Shown: piece after piece, positions 54,565-63,660 of the stretch | Layout: the number at the start of each line of letters is the position of its first letter | Numbering within the stretch: the stretch's first letter is position 1 | Assembly (NCBI RefSeq): GCF_900112155.1 | Contig: NZ_FOKQ01000013.1 | Span: 1-64,000 of the forward strand | Direction: 5' to 3' | DNA from: Hominimerdicola alba | Lineage (GTDB): Bacteria > Bacillota > Clostridia > Oscillospirales > Ruminococcaceae | Length of the DNA stretch: 64,000 nt | Position numbers and translations under genes: made by a program | The notes under the pieces: model-generated | Database searches by the model: none | What the model saw: only the letters and a program-made list of their open reading frames with translations | What the model was told of the DNA's origin: nothing

Positions 54565-54593
54565 AGTATATCACATCATTTGAGTTTTGTCAA
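54565..54593 (-). promoter_or_regulatory. Promoter of amino-acid importer operon
   Basis: On the minus strand TTGACA (54593-54588), 17-base spacer ending TGA, TATACT (54570-54565). Confidence 0.88.
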
Positions 54594-54661
54594 TACTCCT
54601 TTTTGCGATATACACGCTTTTTCGGGTGCTTGAAATGATAATATTCCGTAAACATTATTGG

Positions 54662-54682
54662 GGTGAGGTGTGTCCTCACCCA
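54662..54682 (-). terminator. Hairpin after the LuxR-type regulator gene
   Basis: GGGTGAGG pairs with CCTCACCC around five bases. The T tail on the minus strand is weak. Confidence 0.6.
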
Positions 54683-54714
54683 TTATCTTTTTCTGTCAGA
54701 GATATGCGCCGACA

Positions 54715-55350
54715 TTACACGTCGTCACTGCTTATGGCTATGCCCAGAACCCTCGCCTTTATGGCAAGCTCGGTGCGGCTTCGGAATCCCGTCTTATCCA
54801 GCATTGAGCGCACATGGGATTTCACAGTATTTTCGGATATCCCCAGCTGTTCCGCCACCTGCTGATTTGTAGCACCTGTGGTGACGATGCGCAGTATCTC
54901 CAGTTCCCTGTCGGTAAGCTCTGAGCTGTCCGCCAGACCCAGCTTGACCCTGGGACTGCTATCAGGATAGACGCTCTCCCCTGCCACAGTCCTGTCCATA
55001 ACTTCCAGTATGGTCTGCTCATCAGCTTCCTTGTACCAGAAGCTTTCGATGCCTATGGACTTCGCCTTTTCAAGCCACGAATATTCGGGCATGGAGGTCA
55101 CGGCTATTATCTTTATATCGGGGCGGAGCTTTTTTATCTTCTCGGCGGCTTCAAGGCCGTTTGAGCCGTCATTCATAAGGATATCCATGAGTATCAGGTC
55201 AACCTGATGCCGCAGTATATACACATCTGCCGCCGATGCCGAGCTCAGTGAGAACACAAGCTCGTACTTCGGGGAATTGTTGACGTACATCTCAAAAAGA
55301 TGCCGTGATATGGACTGGTCGTCAACTATCATTACCCTGTACTTTTCCAT
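54715..55350 (-). CDS. NarL/LuxR-type response regulator
   Basis: 211 residues. The receiver domain (about 1-120) has Asp10-Asp11 and phosphorylation Asp56 (LILMDILMND), with Thr and Lys in AVTSMPEY and FWYKEAD. The C-terminal LuxR helix-turn-helix (about 145-205) reads LTDRELEILRIVTTGATNQ, VAEQLGISENTVKSHV and RSMLDKTGFRSRTELAI. It is the last gene of a three-gene operon with two sensor proteins, three bases after the kinase stop. Target genes are not apparent. Confidence 0.92.
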   Translation of the reverse strand: MEKYRVMIVDDQSISRHLFEMYVNNSPKYELVFSLSSASAADVYILRHQVDLILMDILMNDGSNGLEAAEKIKKLRPDIKIIAVTSMPEYSWLEKAKSIGIESFWYKEADEQTILEVMDRTVAGESVYPDSSPRVKLGLADSSELTDRELEILRIVTTGATNQQVAEQLGISENTVKSHVRSMLDKTGFRSRTELAIKARVLGIAISSDDV

Positions 55351-55353
55351 AGT

Positions 55354-56625
55354 TTATTCCTTTCCGCTGACCCTTATGGTCAGCATGAACCCGGGATGTG
55401 ATGCTATCTCCATCTCGCCCCTAAACTGCTCGACAGTGCTGCGCAGGCTTTTAAGACCGCCGCTCTCGCTTATCTCGCCCTCGGGGGGCTTGCCGTCGTT
55501 TGTGAAGACAGCTGTTACTATGCCGTCTTCATCGGTTATATCCACCGTCAGTTCACTGCCGTCGGCGTGCTTGACGGTATTCGTCAGACATTCGTGTATG
55601 GCTATGGCTATCAGCTTGCGGAGCTTCTTGGGTATCTCGCCGTTTAGTATCAGCCTGACACCCACTGCGTCTGCGGCTTCTTTCAATGCCCCTATGGGGT
55701 CGGCACTGTCGTCGGGGGTGTTCTCGCCCCTGAGCAGACCCGCTGTGAACTGCCACATCTCTATGAGTGCTTCCCTGTCTCCGCCGCGTATCAGATAGCT
55801 TTTCAGTGCCAGCAGAGCTCTGCCCACGTCATCGTGTATGCGTATCTTCGCCGCCAGAACTTCTTCCTCACGTATGATAGCATTCATCTCGCGGGTGTAG
55901 TTCCTTATGCTGCGGTTTACTTCTGCCAGATGTTCGTTGCGCTCTTCAAGCTCAAGGCTTTTGCGGTATCTCTCGGTGACATCGTATGCCAGCAGTTCCC
56001 AGACCTTTCTGCCTTCTATCATCATAAGACTTTTCTGTATATCCCACACACTGCCGTCGATAAGGTGGAGATAGTACCCCTTGCCGTGTACATCGGCGGA
56101 ACAGCCCACGATAAGGGTCTGGTTCTGCATACTGTATTCAAAATCGCGTAGATCAAAAAAAGGTGAGCCCATAGATTCGCGGAAGACCATCTGCATAGTG
56201 CTGTTTACCAGCAGAGGTATCCCCTTTGAGCTGACGAAAGCCACTCCGTCGGGCATACTGTTTAGTCCGTCTTCAAGGGACTGCGGAGTGAGCCTGCCTA
56301 TGATATTCAGCTCCTGCCTGAGCCACAGCACTCCCCATAATATAGTCATAACGAATTCAGCACCGATACAAAAGGGCGTGCTGATCTTCTCAGCGATCTT
56401 TTCAAATGCCGAAGGTACGACATCTCTTGTCATGCATCGGCAGACCTCGGTTATGCTCATCAGCAGTATCAGACATACAACAAGCGGGGGGATAAATATG
56501 ATACCCCTGCGTTTTCTGCCTGCTACGCGCCCTCTCATCATTCCCGCGAGAAAGAGGATGCTCAGAAAATAAGCCGCTATACCCAGAGCCTGCAGCGTAA
56601 GCATCGTTGATTCTCCAAGTGTCAC
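55354..56625 (-). CDS. HisKA_3-type sensor histidine kinase
   Basis: 423 residues from a GTG overlapping the TGA of the upstream gene (GTGA). Three membrane helices (about 10-30, 42-60, 88-103), a PAS-like region (about 115-215), a coiled coil (about 218-250), then the dimerisation/phospho-acceptor site His264 in KIRIHDDVGR and an ATPase domain with N box AIHECLTNTVKHA and a G-box remnant FTNDGKPP. It should phosphorylate the regulator at 54715-55350. Confidence 0.9.
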   Translation of the reverse strand: MTLGESTMLTLQALGIAAYFLSILFLAGMMRGRVAGRKRRGIIFIPPLVVCLILLMSITEVCRCMTRDVVPSAFEKIAEKISTPFCIGAEFVMTILWGVLWLRQELNIIGRLTPQSLEDGLNSMPDGVAFVSSKGIPLLVNSTMQMVFRESMGSPFFDLRDFEYSMQNQTLIVGCSADVHGKGYYLHLIDGSVWDIQKSLMMIEGRKVWELLAYDVTERYRKSLELEERNEHLAEVNRSIRNYTREMNAIIREEEVLAAKIRIHDDVGRALLALKSYLIRGGDREALIEMWQFTAGLLRGENTPDDSADPIGALKEAADAVGVRLILNGEIPKKLRKLIAIAIHECLTNTVKHADGSELTVDITDEDGIVTAVFTNDGKPPEGEISESGGLKSLRSTVEQFRGEMEIASHPGFMLTIRVSGKE

Positions 56626-58268
56626 GAAACAGCCGCCCCCTTTGCCGTGAATATCACATAGGTACTGCCGTCCTCGTGTACGGTTTCAATGCTGCCGCCA
56701 AGCTCTTCAGCACGGGTGAATGCTTCATCTTTTACGGGCTGACATTCGCAGTCCAGCTCAATGCGGAAATCTATGCCGTCATCCAGTCTGAGAGTGACCA
56801 TCACAGCGTGCAAATCGTCAAGGGCAATCTTTACCGCTCCGCTGAAAAGCTCGTACATAAACAGAACCGTTTCTGCGGGTAATTCTCTGCCCTTGGGTAT
56901 ATCAGCCTGTCCCCAGATATCCGAAAGCTCCAGATATCCCAGAGATTCTCCCACCGAAAGACCCAACTCGCCGCTGTCGATATGATCGCTGCTGCCTGCC
57001 AGCAGAAGAAGATTTGAACACCTCTTGATGAATACGCCGTCTATCGCCGCACGCTTCATTCCCGCACGGAATCCCTCTTCATCTGCGGGAAGCTCGTTAA
57101 GCAGTTTTGAAAGGCTCTCAAATTCGGGATTGAGCCGTTTTGATATGCTGTCGTAGAGCTTGTTCTGCTCCGCGGTGCGGCGGCGGCTCTCTTCAAGCTT
57201 ATTCGCCGTATCCAGCATAACGTGCTCCTCTTCAAGGTAGCTTCGGGTCTCTTCAAGCCGCATATTCAGGTTCTGCAGTTCGCTTATATCCTCGAACCAG
57301 TAGAAATATCCGCCTGTTACAGGCTGAACTTTCAGCACCTTGCTGCCGCTCAGCACTTCTTTAGCGCAGGCTTCGGTCAGCTGTTCTTTCTTAGGCAGCG
57401 GGCTGTTCTCACCACGCAGATTTATCTCCAGATCGTCATCCACAAGACCAGCACTTATGGATGAAGCTCGGATAAATTCCTTATGGTCGGCATTTGATGG
57501 AAGCATATGGGTGATGACAAGGCTCTCCCAAAAACACATATAGAACAGACAGGTGAAATCAGGGAACTCATACATACGCTGAAAAAGCAGCGGGTCATCA
57601 GTATTTCTGTAACTGATGAAATAGATGCCCCCTAGTGCAGTTATTACAGCGGGAAGCATGAAATTTCGTGAAAACTGCCTTTTTGAACAGCTTCTCAGCG
57701 TCTTGAAAAGTATACCCACCACTGAGAACAAAAGCAATCCTATGGCACAGTAGTAAAGAGGTCCGTATCGGTACCTTCTCATAGATCCGTTTTCAAACTC
57801 AAAAGCCAGCTGATGCAGATCGTTTGTGCCGATGCCTACACCCAGCCCCACCACGGGTATAAAGGCTATATACCATTTTCGCGGCAGCTCATAGCTGTCA
57901 GTCCTGCCTATATAGAACGCAGCCATCAAAAGCAGCATAGGCAGCATGACCATCGGCAGATAATACCAGTACCATATCTGCCTGCTAAGGTCAGATTCCT
58001 TGGTTATAAATTCGTTGTTCACAGTATCCACCGTGTTCCAGAGCATCATAAGCAGCGCAGATACAGTGAGTATGCGCCGCATATCCTTCTGCGGGAATCT
58101 TCTCCGCGACGCGAAAAGCCACATCAGATAGACCATCATCAGCAGCAGAGAGATAAGGTAGTCGTATGATAAGGCAGTTTTATCCAGCACCGCCCTTGCC
58201 ATGCCTGCCACCAGAACAGCTGACGCTCCGAATATGAGCTCTATGCGGTGTTTGCGGTTTATCGGCAC
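56622..58268 (-). CDS. 7TM kinase-like sensor, probably catalytically dead
   Basis: 548 residues from a GTG. Seven to eight membrane helices in the first 260 residues resemble the histidine-kinase N-terminal 7TM domain. A PAS-like region (about 300-345, GGYFYWFEDISELQ) and a coiled coil (about 345-380) follow. The C-terminal part aligns with kinase/ATPase domains in shape, but the acceptor His is absent (KLYDSISKRLNPEF), the N-box Asn is missing (MYELFSGAVKIA) and no DxG box is visible. It probably signals by pairing with the active kinase encoded directly downstream with a four-base overlap. Confidence 0.8.
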   Translation of the reverse strand: MPINRKHRIELIFGASAVLVAGMARAVLDKTALSYDYLISLLLMMVYLMWLFASRRRFPQKDMRRILTVSALLMMLWNTVDTVNNEFITKESDLSRQIWYWYYLPMVMLPMLLLMAAFYIGRTDSYELPRKWYIAFIPVVGLGVGIGTNDLHQLAFEFENGSMRRYRYGPLYYCAIGLLLFSVVGILFKTLRSCSKRQFSRNFMLPAVITALGGIYFISYRNTDDPLLFQRMYEFPDFTCLFYMCFWESLVITHMLPSNADHKEFIRASSISAGLVDDDLEINLRGENSPLPKKEQLTEACAKEVLSGSKVLKVQPVTGGYFYWFEDISELQNLNMRLEETRSYLEEEHVMLDTANKLEESRRRTAEQNKLYDSISKRLNPEFESLSKLLNELPADEEGFRAGMKRAAIDGVFIKRCSNLLLLAGSSDHIDSGELGLSVGESLGYLELSDIWGQADIPKGRELPAETVLFMYELFSGAVKIALDDLHAVMVTLRLDDGIDFRIELDCECQPVKDEAFTRAEELGGSIETVHEDGSTYVIFTAKGAAVS

Positions 58269-58327
58269 ATACTCACTTCCTTTCCCGAGCCCGTACTATT
58301 CGGGCAAATAATCAAAATACATTGTTA

Positions 58328-58356
58328 TTATACCAGATTTTCCACAAAAAGTAAAG
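58328..58356 (-). promoter_or_regulatory. Promoter of the two-sensor operon
   Basis: On the minus strand TTTACT (58356-58351), 17-base spacer ending TGG, TATAAT (58333-58328). Confidence 0.8.
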
Positions 58357-58380
58357 ATACAACGTAACTTATCCGAGGAC

Positions 58381-58410
58381 AAAAAAGAGACCGCCGAAGC
58401 GATCTCTTTA
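58381..58410 (-). terminator. Terminator of ddh (UUCG loop)
   Basis: On the minus strand AAAGAGA-T-CGC, loop TTCG, GCG-G-TCTCTTTTTTG. Confidence 0.88.
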
Positions 58411-58435
58411 AAATAATCGAATATGGAATATGATA

Positions 58436-59425
58436 TTAAAGCATGGAAGCTCTCAGCTCGTCGCCGCTCTTGGACGAGAGGTATGCGGGAGCAATATCGA
58501 ATACGGTCTTGCAGCCTGTCATGCCTTCATTCTTCATTCTTACAGCAGCTCTAGCGTATGCTACCAGTATGCTGGAAGTGAACTCGGGGTTGGAGCCCAG
58601 CTTCAGGCTGTACTCGATGATGTGGCGGGTCTCGCCGTTAACGCCTGTCTTGCCGCTGCGGAATACAAAACCGCCGTGGGGGATACCGCTGTGGTTAGCG
58701 TTCAGCTCTTCCTGTGAGATGAAGTTTACAGTGGTATCATAGTCGGAGAAGTAGTTGGGCATAGTCTTGATATCGTTCTCGATCTTTGCCTTGTCAGCGC
58801 TTTCCTTAGCAACTACGAAGCACTCTCTTGTGTGCTTCTGTCTTGTGGTCAGGTCAGGATCTTCGCCGTTTCTTACAGCGTCCATAGCAGCCTGTACGGG
58901 AACGGTGTACTGCTTGCCGTCAGCTACGCCCTCAACACGTCTGATAGCGTCGGAATGTCCCTGAGAAACGCCCTTGCCCCAGAATGTGTAATCCTTACCC
59001 TCGGGGAGTATGCAGCTGCCGTAAAGTCTCTGTACGGAGAACATACCGGGATCCCAGCCCACGGAGATAACGCTGATATTGCCGCCCTTCTTGGAAGCTG
59101 CGTCAACATTTGCGAAGTGCTCGGGGATACGAGCGTGAGTATCGAAGCTGTCGATGGTGTTGAACAGTTCAGCGAACTTAGGTGTCTGCTCGGGCAGATC
59201 GGTAGCGCTGCCGCCGCAGAGGATAAGTACATCTATCTTGTCCTTGAAATCAGCTACATCATTTACAGAATATACACCAACACCTGCGGTGAGTATCTTC
59301 AGGGTAGAGGGATCTCTTCTGGTGAATACAGCTGCAAGCTCGGTATCGGGGTTCTGTCTTATAGCGAGCTCAACGCCTCTGCCGAGATTGCCGTAGCCGA
59401 CTATACCTATACGAATATTGCTCAT
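58436..59425 (-). CDS. ddh: meso-Diaminopimelate D-dehydrogenase
   Basis: 329 residues from MSNIRIGIVGYGNLG (ATG 59425, ten bases after AAAGGA; an ATG three codons earlier is too close). An N-terminal Rossmann fold with GIVGYGNLGRGV and FTRRDP for NADP, then CGGSATDLPEQTP, FDTHARIPEHF, SVGWDPGMFSVQRLYG and the substrate domain (WGKGVSQGHSDAIRRV, HTRECFV). The enzyme aminates tetrahydrodipicolinate in one step to meso-diaminopimelate for lysine and peptidoglycan synthesis. Single-gene unit with its own promoter and terminator. Confidence 0.95.
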   Translation of the reverse strand: MSNIRIGIVGYGNLGRGVELAIRQNPDTELAAVFTRRDPSTLKILTAGVGVYSVNDVADFKDKIDVLILCGGSATDLPEQTPKFAELFNTIDSFDTHARIPEHFANVDAASKKGGNISVISVGWDPGMFSVQRLYGSCILPEGKDYTFWGKGVSQGHSDAIRRVEGVADGKQYTVPVQAAMDAVRNGEDPDLTTRQKHTRECFVVAKESADKAKIENDIKTMPNYFSDYDTTVNFISQEELNANHSGIPHGGFVFRSGKTGVNGETRHIIEYSLKLGSNPEFTSSILVAYARAAVRMKNEGMTGCKTVFDIAPAYLSSKSGDELRASML

Positions 59426-59464
59426 TAATATCATGTCCTTTCAGATAAAAATCTTACGCTAAAT

Positions 59465-59493
59465 ATTTTATCACAATTTTGCGCAAACGTCAA
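59465..59493 (-). promoter_or_regulatory. Promoter of ddh
   Basis: On the minus strand TTGACG (59493-59488), 17-base spacer ending TGA, TAAAAT (59470-59465). Confidence 0.82.
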
Positions 59494-59805
59494 TAGCAAA
59501 ATTTCACGAGAACACCTTTTCAAACAGATTTTCCACCTGATTTTTCAGACATTTTCCTAGTTTCAGAGCACATCTTACATAAGTAAAACGCCTTAATCAA
59601 GGGAGTATTAGTATCATACGTCCCCCTTAGCGCCCACGAGAGCCCCTATTTTTATGCAAAATGCAGAAAATGAAAGTTTCGCAGCCGCAACTTGCATATC
59701 GGATATATTTCACCAGGGTTTTTCCATTTTATTTCCCAATATATACCAGCACGTGCAAACCTCTGCCAAAGGGCTTAAAAGACAGTCGTATTGGGGAAAG
59801 ATCTA
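59494..59805. other. Non-coding stretch between ddh and tRNA genes
   Basis: No supported gene. A 64-codon plus-strand frame (59661-59855) runs into the tRNA gene and lacks a ribosome site. No strong hairpins were found. Confidence 0.55.
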
Positions 59806-59834
59806 TTGACATCGCAAATTCATTGTGCTATAAT
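59806..59834 (+). promoter_or_regulatory. Promoter of tRNA-Ala genes
   Basis: Consensus TTGACA (59806-59811), 17-base spacer ending TGC, TATAAT (59829-59834), 11 bases before the first tRNA. Confidence 0.92.
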
Positions 59835-59845
59835 ATCAGTATCAT

Positions 59846-59918
59846 GGGCCTGTAGCTCAATTGGGAGAGCGCTGCGTTCGCAACGCAGAGGTCGGGAGTT
59901 CGACCCTCCTCAGGTCCA
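59846..59918 (+). tRNA. tRNA-Ala (anticodon CGC)
   Basis: 73 bases. Acceptor GGGCCTG pairs with CAGGTCC and includes the G3-U70 pair that marks alanine tRNAs. Anticodon stem CTGCG/CGCAG encloses TTCGCAA, anticodon CGC. T arm has TTCGACC. Discriminator A; the CCA end is not encoded (followed by TTA). Confidence 0.93.
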
Positions 59919-59934
59919 TTATAGTTAACAACAA

Positions 59935-60007
59935 GGGGCATTGGCGCAGCCGGGAGCGCGCCACACTGGCAGTGTGGAGGTCACGGGTTCGATCCCCGTA
60001 TGCTCCA
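59935..60007 (+). tRNA. tRNA-Ala (anticodon GGC)
   Basis: 73 bases. Acceptor GGGGCAT pairs with ATGCTCC, again with G3-U70. Anticodon stem CCACA/TGTGG encloses CTGGCAG, anticodon GGC. T arm TTCGATC. CCA not encoded. Cotranscribed with the first tRNA, 16 bases apart. Confidence 0.93.
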
Positions 60008-60030
60008 TAATTATTATTGTATGAAAAAAG

Positions 60031-60066
60031 AACTCTTTCGTTCATTACGGGCGGAAGAGTTTTTTT
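60031..60066 (+). terminator. Terminator of tRNA-Ala operon
   Basis: AACTCTT-T-CG pairs with CG-G-AAGAGTT around an 11-base loop, then a T run. Confidence 0.85.
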
Positions 60067-60149
60067 CGCCTATATACGCCGTTATAATTATTTCCTATTT
60101 GTTATTTCGGTAAAGAAGCCTCTTTTTTGAGATTTTTTCTTAAATAATA

Positions 60150-60178
60150 TTGAAAAATTTTGAGATTTGTGCTATAAT
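60150..60178 (+). promoter_or_regulatory. Promoter of the EAL protein gene
   Basis: TTGAAA (60150-60155), 17-base spacer ending TGC, TATAAT (60173-60178). Confidence 0.82.
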
Positions 60179-60221
60179 TTATATTAAATACATACAATAA
60201 GCCCAAACAGAGGTTTTTATA

Positions 60222-63200
60222 ATGACAAACAACAGGAAACATATCGCTTTATTTGTCGGACAGGCAGACGAAAGCTATCAGAGCAGATTCATAACAGGCT
60301 TCCTGAGAAATGCTTTTGCTCTCGATATGGACGTGTGCGTGTTTTCGATGTACCATAAATATCAGGATACCGCTATACGTGAAAAGGGCGAGACCAACAT
60401 CTTTACCCTGATGCGCCCGGAGCTTTTTGACGGCGCAGTGGTGCTGGCAGATACTATCCAGACTGCGGGGGCAGCCGAAGACCTTGATGAATGGCTGTAC
60501 GAGAATTTCCACAAGCCCGTACTTATGATAGAATCGCAAAGCAGACACTTCCCAAGTGTTTACACCGACTGCCGTGAATCCATCGAAGCACTCATCGATC
60601 ATCTTGTGACGGTACACGGCGCTGAGGATATCGCTTTTCTGTGCGGCAAACAGTGGCACGAGCACTCTCAGCAGCGTCTGCGTGCGGTGGAAAATTCACT
60701 AAAAATACACGGACTTACCCTGCCCGAGGACAGGATAATCTACGGCGACTTCTGGTATCTCAGCGGTGAACTTTGCGCTGACCGTCTGCTTAACTGCGGC
60801 AAAAAACTGCCAGACGCAGTGATATGTGCCAACGACTGCATGGCGATAGGTCTTTGTCAGGCATTTGAAGAAAGGGGCATATCAGTACCCGAAGAGATAG
60901 CAGTAGTCAGCTACGATTCCATTTTCGAGGGTCAGACTTCTCCTAAGCCAATAACATCGGCGGTAATACCCGCTGAGGAGCTCGGCGAGTATTCTGCGGG
61001 GTATATGGCTGACAGATTCGCAGGCAGAGAGACCCCCCCGTTCTATGCACCGAAAAATCTTTTCATGGGGGAAAGCTGCGGCTGTGTCCATTGCGAGATA
61101 CCCAAGATCAGCACTCGCAGGATCGAGTGGGGCACTGTTATATCTCAGGAGGGCTTTGATTCGGTAAACAACACAATGGCTGACGATCTCATATCCCAGA
61201 CCGACCTTGCGGGGTTTGCGGGAACGGTATATTCCCACGCTTTCAAGATAGGCGCAGAGAATTTTCACCTGTGCCTTGGCGATCTCTGGCGGTATATGGG
61301 CAAGAGCAGTGACGTGCATTTCGGCAACGACGGCTACCCCGATAATATGATATACGCTGTCAGGTTCAACAAAAGCTTCAAGGACGGCATTGCAGGACTT
61401 GATGTTTCCTTTGACAGCAGCAAGCTTCTCCCCGACCTTTTTGAAGAGCGCGAAAAGCCAAGGGCTGTGTTCTTCACGCCTGTATTCTCGGAAAACACCT
61501 GTTTCGGATATGCGGCTGTGGAGTACGGCGACAAAGCGAGAAGCTACGATGAGACCTACCGCAAGTGGATACTGCTGGTATCCCGCGGACTAGAGGCACT
61601 GAGAAGATATCTTGAAGCAAACCGCATACAGGAACAGCTGAATAATCTGAAAAGCTCAAAATTTGCGGCGATCAATGCGGCTTATGAAAATCTGGACAGC
61701 GAGGAAAAAGCCGATTACGAGCTGGTCACAAAGATACTGGACAACAATCTCTTCACCTACAGATTCCAGCCCATAGTAAGCACAACGGACGGCTCCATAT
61801 TCTCATACGAGGCGCTGATGCGCTCGGATACCGACAGAAATCTGCCACCGCTGACAATAGTAAAGTACGCCGATATGCAGCACAGGCTGGTGGATATCGA
61901 AAGATCAACATTCATGAACGTGCTGAGCATAGTTGAGAAAAACCTGGATAAACTGGGCAGTGCCAAGATATTCATAAACAGCATACCCGGCATTATGCTT
62001 GAAGACGAGGACCTTAGGACAGTGGAAGGCTATCTTGAAAAGCTTTCAGACACTGTTATCGTGGAGCTGACAGAGGAATCACAGCTGGCAGATGACGAGC
62101 TGGAAAGGCTGAAAAATATCCTTCAGCGGCACAACATAAAGATAGCTGTTGATGACTACGGCTCAGGCTATTCAAACGTAAACAATCTGCTGAGGTATAT
62201 GCCGAACTTTGTCAAGATAGACAGGGCGCTCATCAGCGAGATACAGATAAAGCCCCAGAAACAGCACTTCGTAAAGGAGATAATCAACTTCTGCCACGAT
62301 AACGACATACTGGCGCTGGCAGAGGGTGTTGAGACCTCTGATGAACTGCGTGTCGCGATAATACTGGGTGCTGACCTTATTCAGGGCTTCTACACAGGCA
62401 AACCCGCTCCTGATTTCATGGAGGAGGTAAGCGAAAGCGTACGCAAAGAGATAACAGCTTACCGCAGCGAATTCCTTGCAGGCAGCAATATTCAAAGATA
62501 TATCGCAGGCAAGACCAACCGTGTATCACTTTCTGCACTTACCAAGGAGAGCATAGCCGAGATAGTTGTGGGCAAGGGCGCGATGATATACAAGGATATC
62601 ACATTCTACGGCACTCCCGGTGCGAATTCAAATGTACATATCAAAATTGAAAACGGCTACAAGGGCAGGATAACTCTGGAAAACATCACCCTGACCAACG
62701 ACAGGAAATGTCCCGCAGTTGAGATAGGTGAAAATTCAGATGTTACGCTGGTGCTTTCCGGTGACAACGTGCTGATGAATTCGGGCATAATAGTGCCAAT
62801 GACCTCAAAGCTCACCATCGAGGGTGACGGCAATATGGTAATAGTACTGAATTCCCCGGAATTCTGCGGCATAGGAAATATCCCCGACTGTTCGGCGGGT
62901 GAGCTGATATTCGCCCAGAGCGGCACTATCGAGATAAAGGGTCACGGAAATTCGGGCGTATGTATCGGCGGCGGCAAAGGCGGAAAGATACGTATGTTCA
63001 GCGGACAGTATATACTCAGTACCAACGGCTGCAGGACAGTCTGCATAGGCTCACTTTCGGGAGACGCAAATGTGCTGATTGACAGCAGCAATATCATCGT
63101 TGATTTTACCACGCAGGATGGCGCCGCCATAGGTTCTGTAACGGGCAGTTCAAAGATATCCATTTCCAAGTGCACCATGAAACTGCAGGGCGACGGCTCC

Positions 63201-63563
63201 GAGATAGTGGGGCTGGGCTCGGTGAGGGGCGAAAATGCACAGGTATCTGTAGACATATCCAGCCTGAACATGGAGATAGGCGGTATATCGCTGACAGGCA
63301 TAGGTGCACTTCGGGGCACCACCAGGTGCGAGATGTCATCGACGATAACGAAGTTCATGCTTTCGGGCGCGGATTCTCTTGCAGTGGGTGGATATTCCGA
63401 TGATACATACATAAGAATGAACAGATGCGATGCAAAATGGGATGTAAGGAACAATCTTGATACCGACTGTTTTGCAGAGGAAGAGAATTTCAGGATAATA
63501 AACGGCAGCGGCAGGTTCATCGTGAACGGCAAGGAGATTCAGCGTACCAAAAGCAGCGACTGA
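60222..63563 (+). CDS. LacI-like sensor fused to EAL phosphodiesterase and C-terminal beta-helix domain
   Basis: 1113 residues, no signal peptide or membrane helix. Residues 1-290 form a LacI-type effector domain (HIALFVGQADE, ICANDCMAIGLCQAFEERG) and 300-490 a middle region, both matching the GGDEF protein at 453-2390. The EAL domain (about 505-745) has an intact EAL at 530-532, metal and catalytic residues in FINSIPG, VELTEES, DDYGSGYS (644-651), VKIDR and LAEGVET, so it should hydrolyse cyclic-di-GMP. Residues about 775-1113 are a repetitive beta-rich domain (GITLENITLTN-like rungs, GVCIGGGKGGKIRM, AAIGSVTGSSKISIS, IGALRGTTR) resembling carbohydrate-binding right-handed beta-helices that are normally extracellular. 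AGAGG precedes the ATG. What the last domain binds in the cytoplasm is unknown. Confidence 0.9.
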   Translation: MTNNRKHIALFVGQADESYQSRFITGFLRNAFALDMDVCVFSMYHKYQDTAIREKGETNIFTLMRPELFDGAVVLADTIQTAGAAEDLDEWLYENFHKPVLMIESQSRHFPSVYTDCRESIEALIDHLVTVHGAEDIAFLCGKQWHEHSQQRLRAVENSLKIHGLTLPEDRIIYGDFWYLSGELCADRLLNCGKKLPDAVICANDCMAIGLCQAFEERGISVPEEIAVVSYDSIFEGQTSPKPITSAVIPAEELGEYSAGYMADRFAGRETPPFYAPKNLFMGESCGCVHCEIPKISTRRIEWGTVISQEGFDSVNNTMADDLISQTDLAGFAGTVYSHAFKIGAENFHLCLGDLWRYMGKSSDVHFGNDGYPDNMIYAVRFNKSFKDGIAGLDVSFDSSKLLPDLFEEREKPRAVFFTPVFSENTCFGYAAVEYGDKARSYDETYRKWILLVSRGLEALRRYLEANRIQEQLNNLKSSKFAAINAAYENLDSEEKADYELVTKILDNNLFTYRFQPIVSTTDGSIFSYEALMRSDTDRNLPPLTIVKYADMQHRLVDIERSTFMNVLSIVEKNLDKLGSAKIFINSIPGIMLEDEDLRTVEGYLEKLSDTVIVELTEESQLADDELERLKNILQRHNIKIAVDDYGSGYSNVNNLLRYMPNFVKIDRALISEIQIKPQKQHFVKEIINFCHDNDILALAEGVETSDELRVAIILGADLIQGFYTGKPAPDFMEEVSESVRKEITAYRSEFLAGSNIQRYIAGKTNRVSLSALTKESIAEIVVGKGAMIYKDITFYGTPGANSNVHIKIENGYKGRITLENITLTNDRKCPAVEIGENSDVTLVLSGDNVLMNSGIIVPMTSKLTIEGDGNMVIVLNSPEFCGIGNIPDCSAGELIFAQSGTIEIKGHGNSGVCIGGGKGGKIRMFSGQYILSTNGCRTVCIGSLSGDANVLIDSSNIIVDFTTQDGAAIGSVTGSSKISISKCTMKLQGDGSEIVGLGSVRGENAQVSVDISSLNMEIGGISLTGIGALRGTTRCEMSSTITKFMLSGADSLAVGGYSDDTYIRMNRCDAKWDVRNNLDTDCFAEEENFRIINGSGRFIVNGKEIQRTKSSD

Positions 63564-63660
63564 ACCGATGATACCGTAAATATCATATGAACGACAACGT
63601 CATGACAGGACACAGACTTTATGATAAAATCATAGCGGATAGATAACAAGGGGAACTTTT

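Noticed and set aside
59661-59855. 64-codon plus-strand frame before the tRNA genes
   Set aside because: Overlaps the tRNA promoter and tRNA gene, with no ribosome site.
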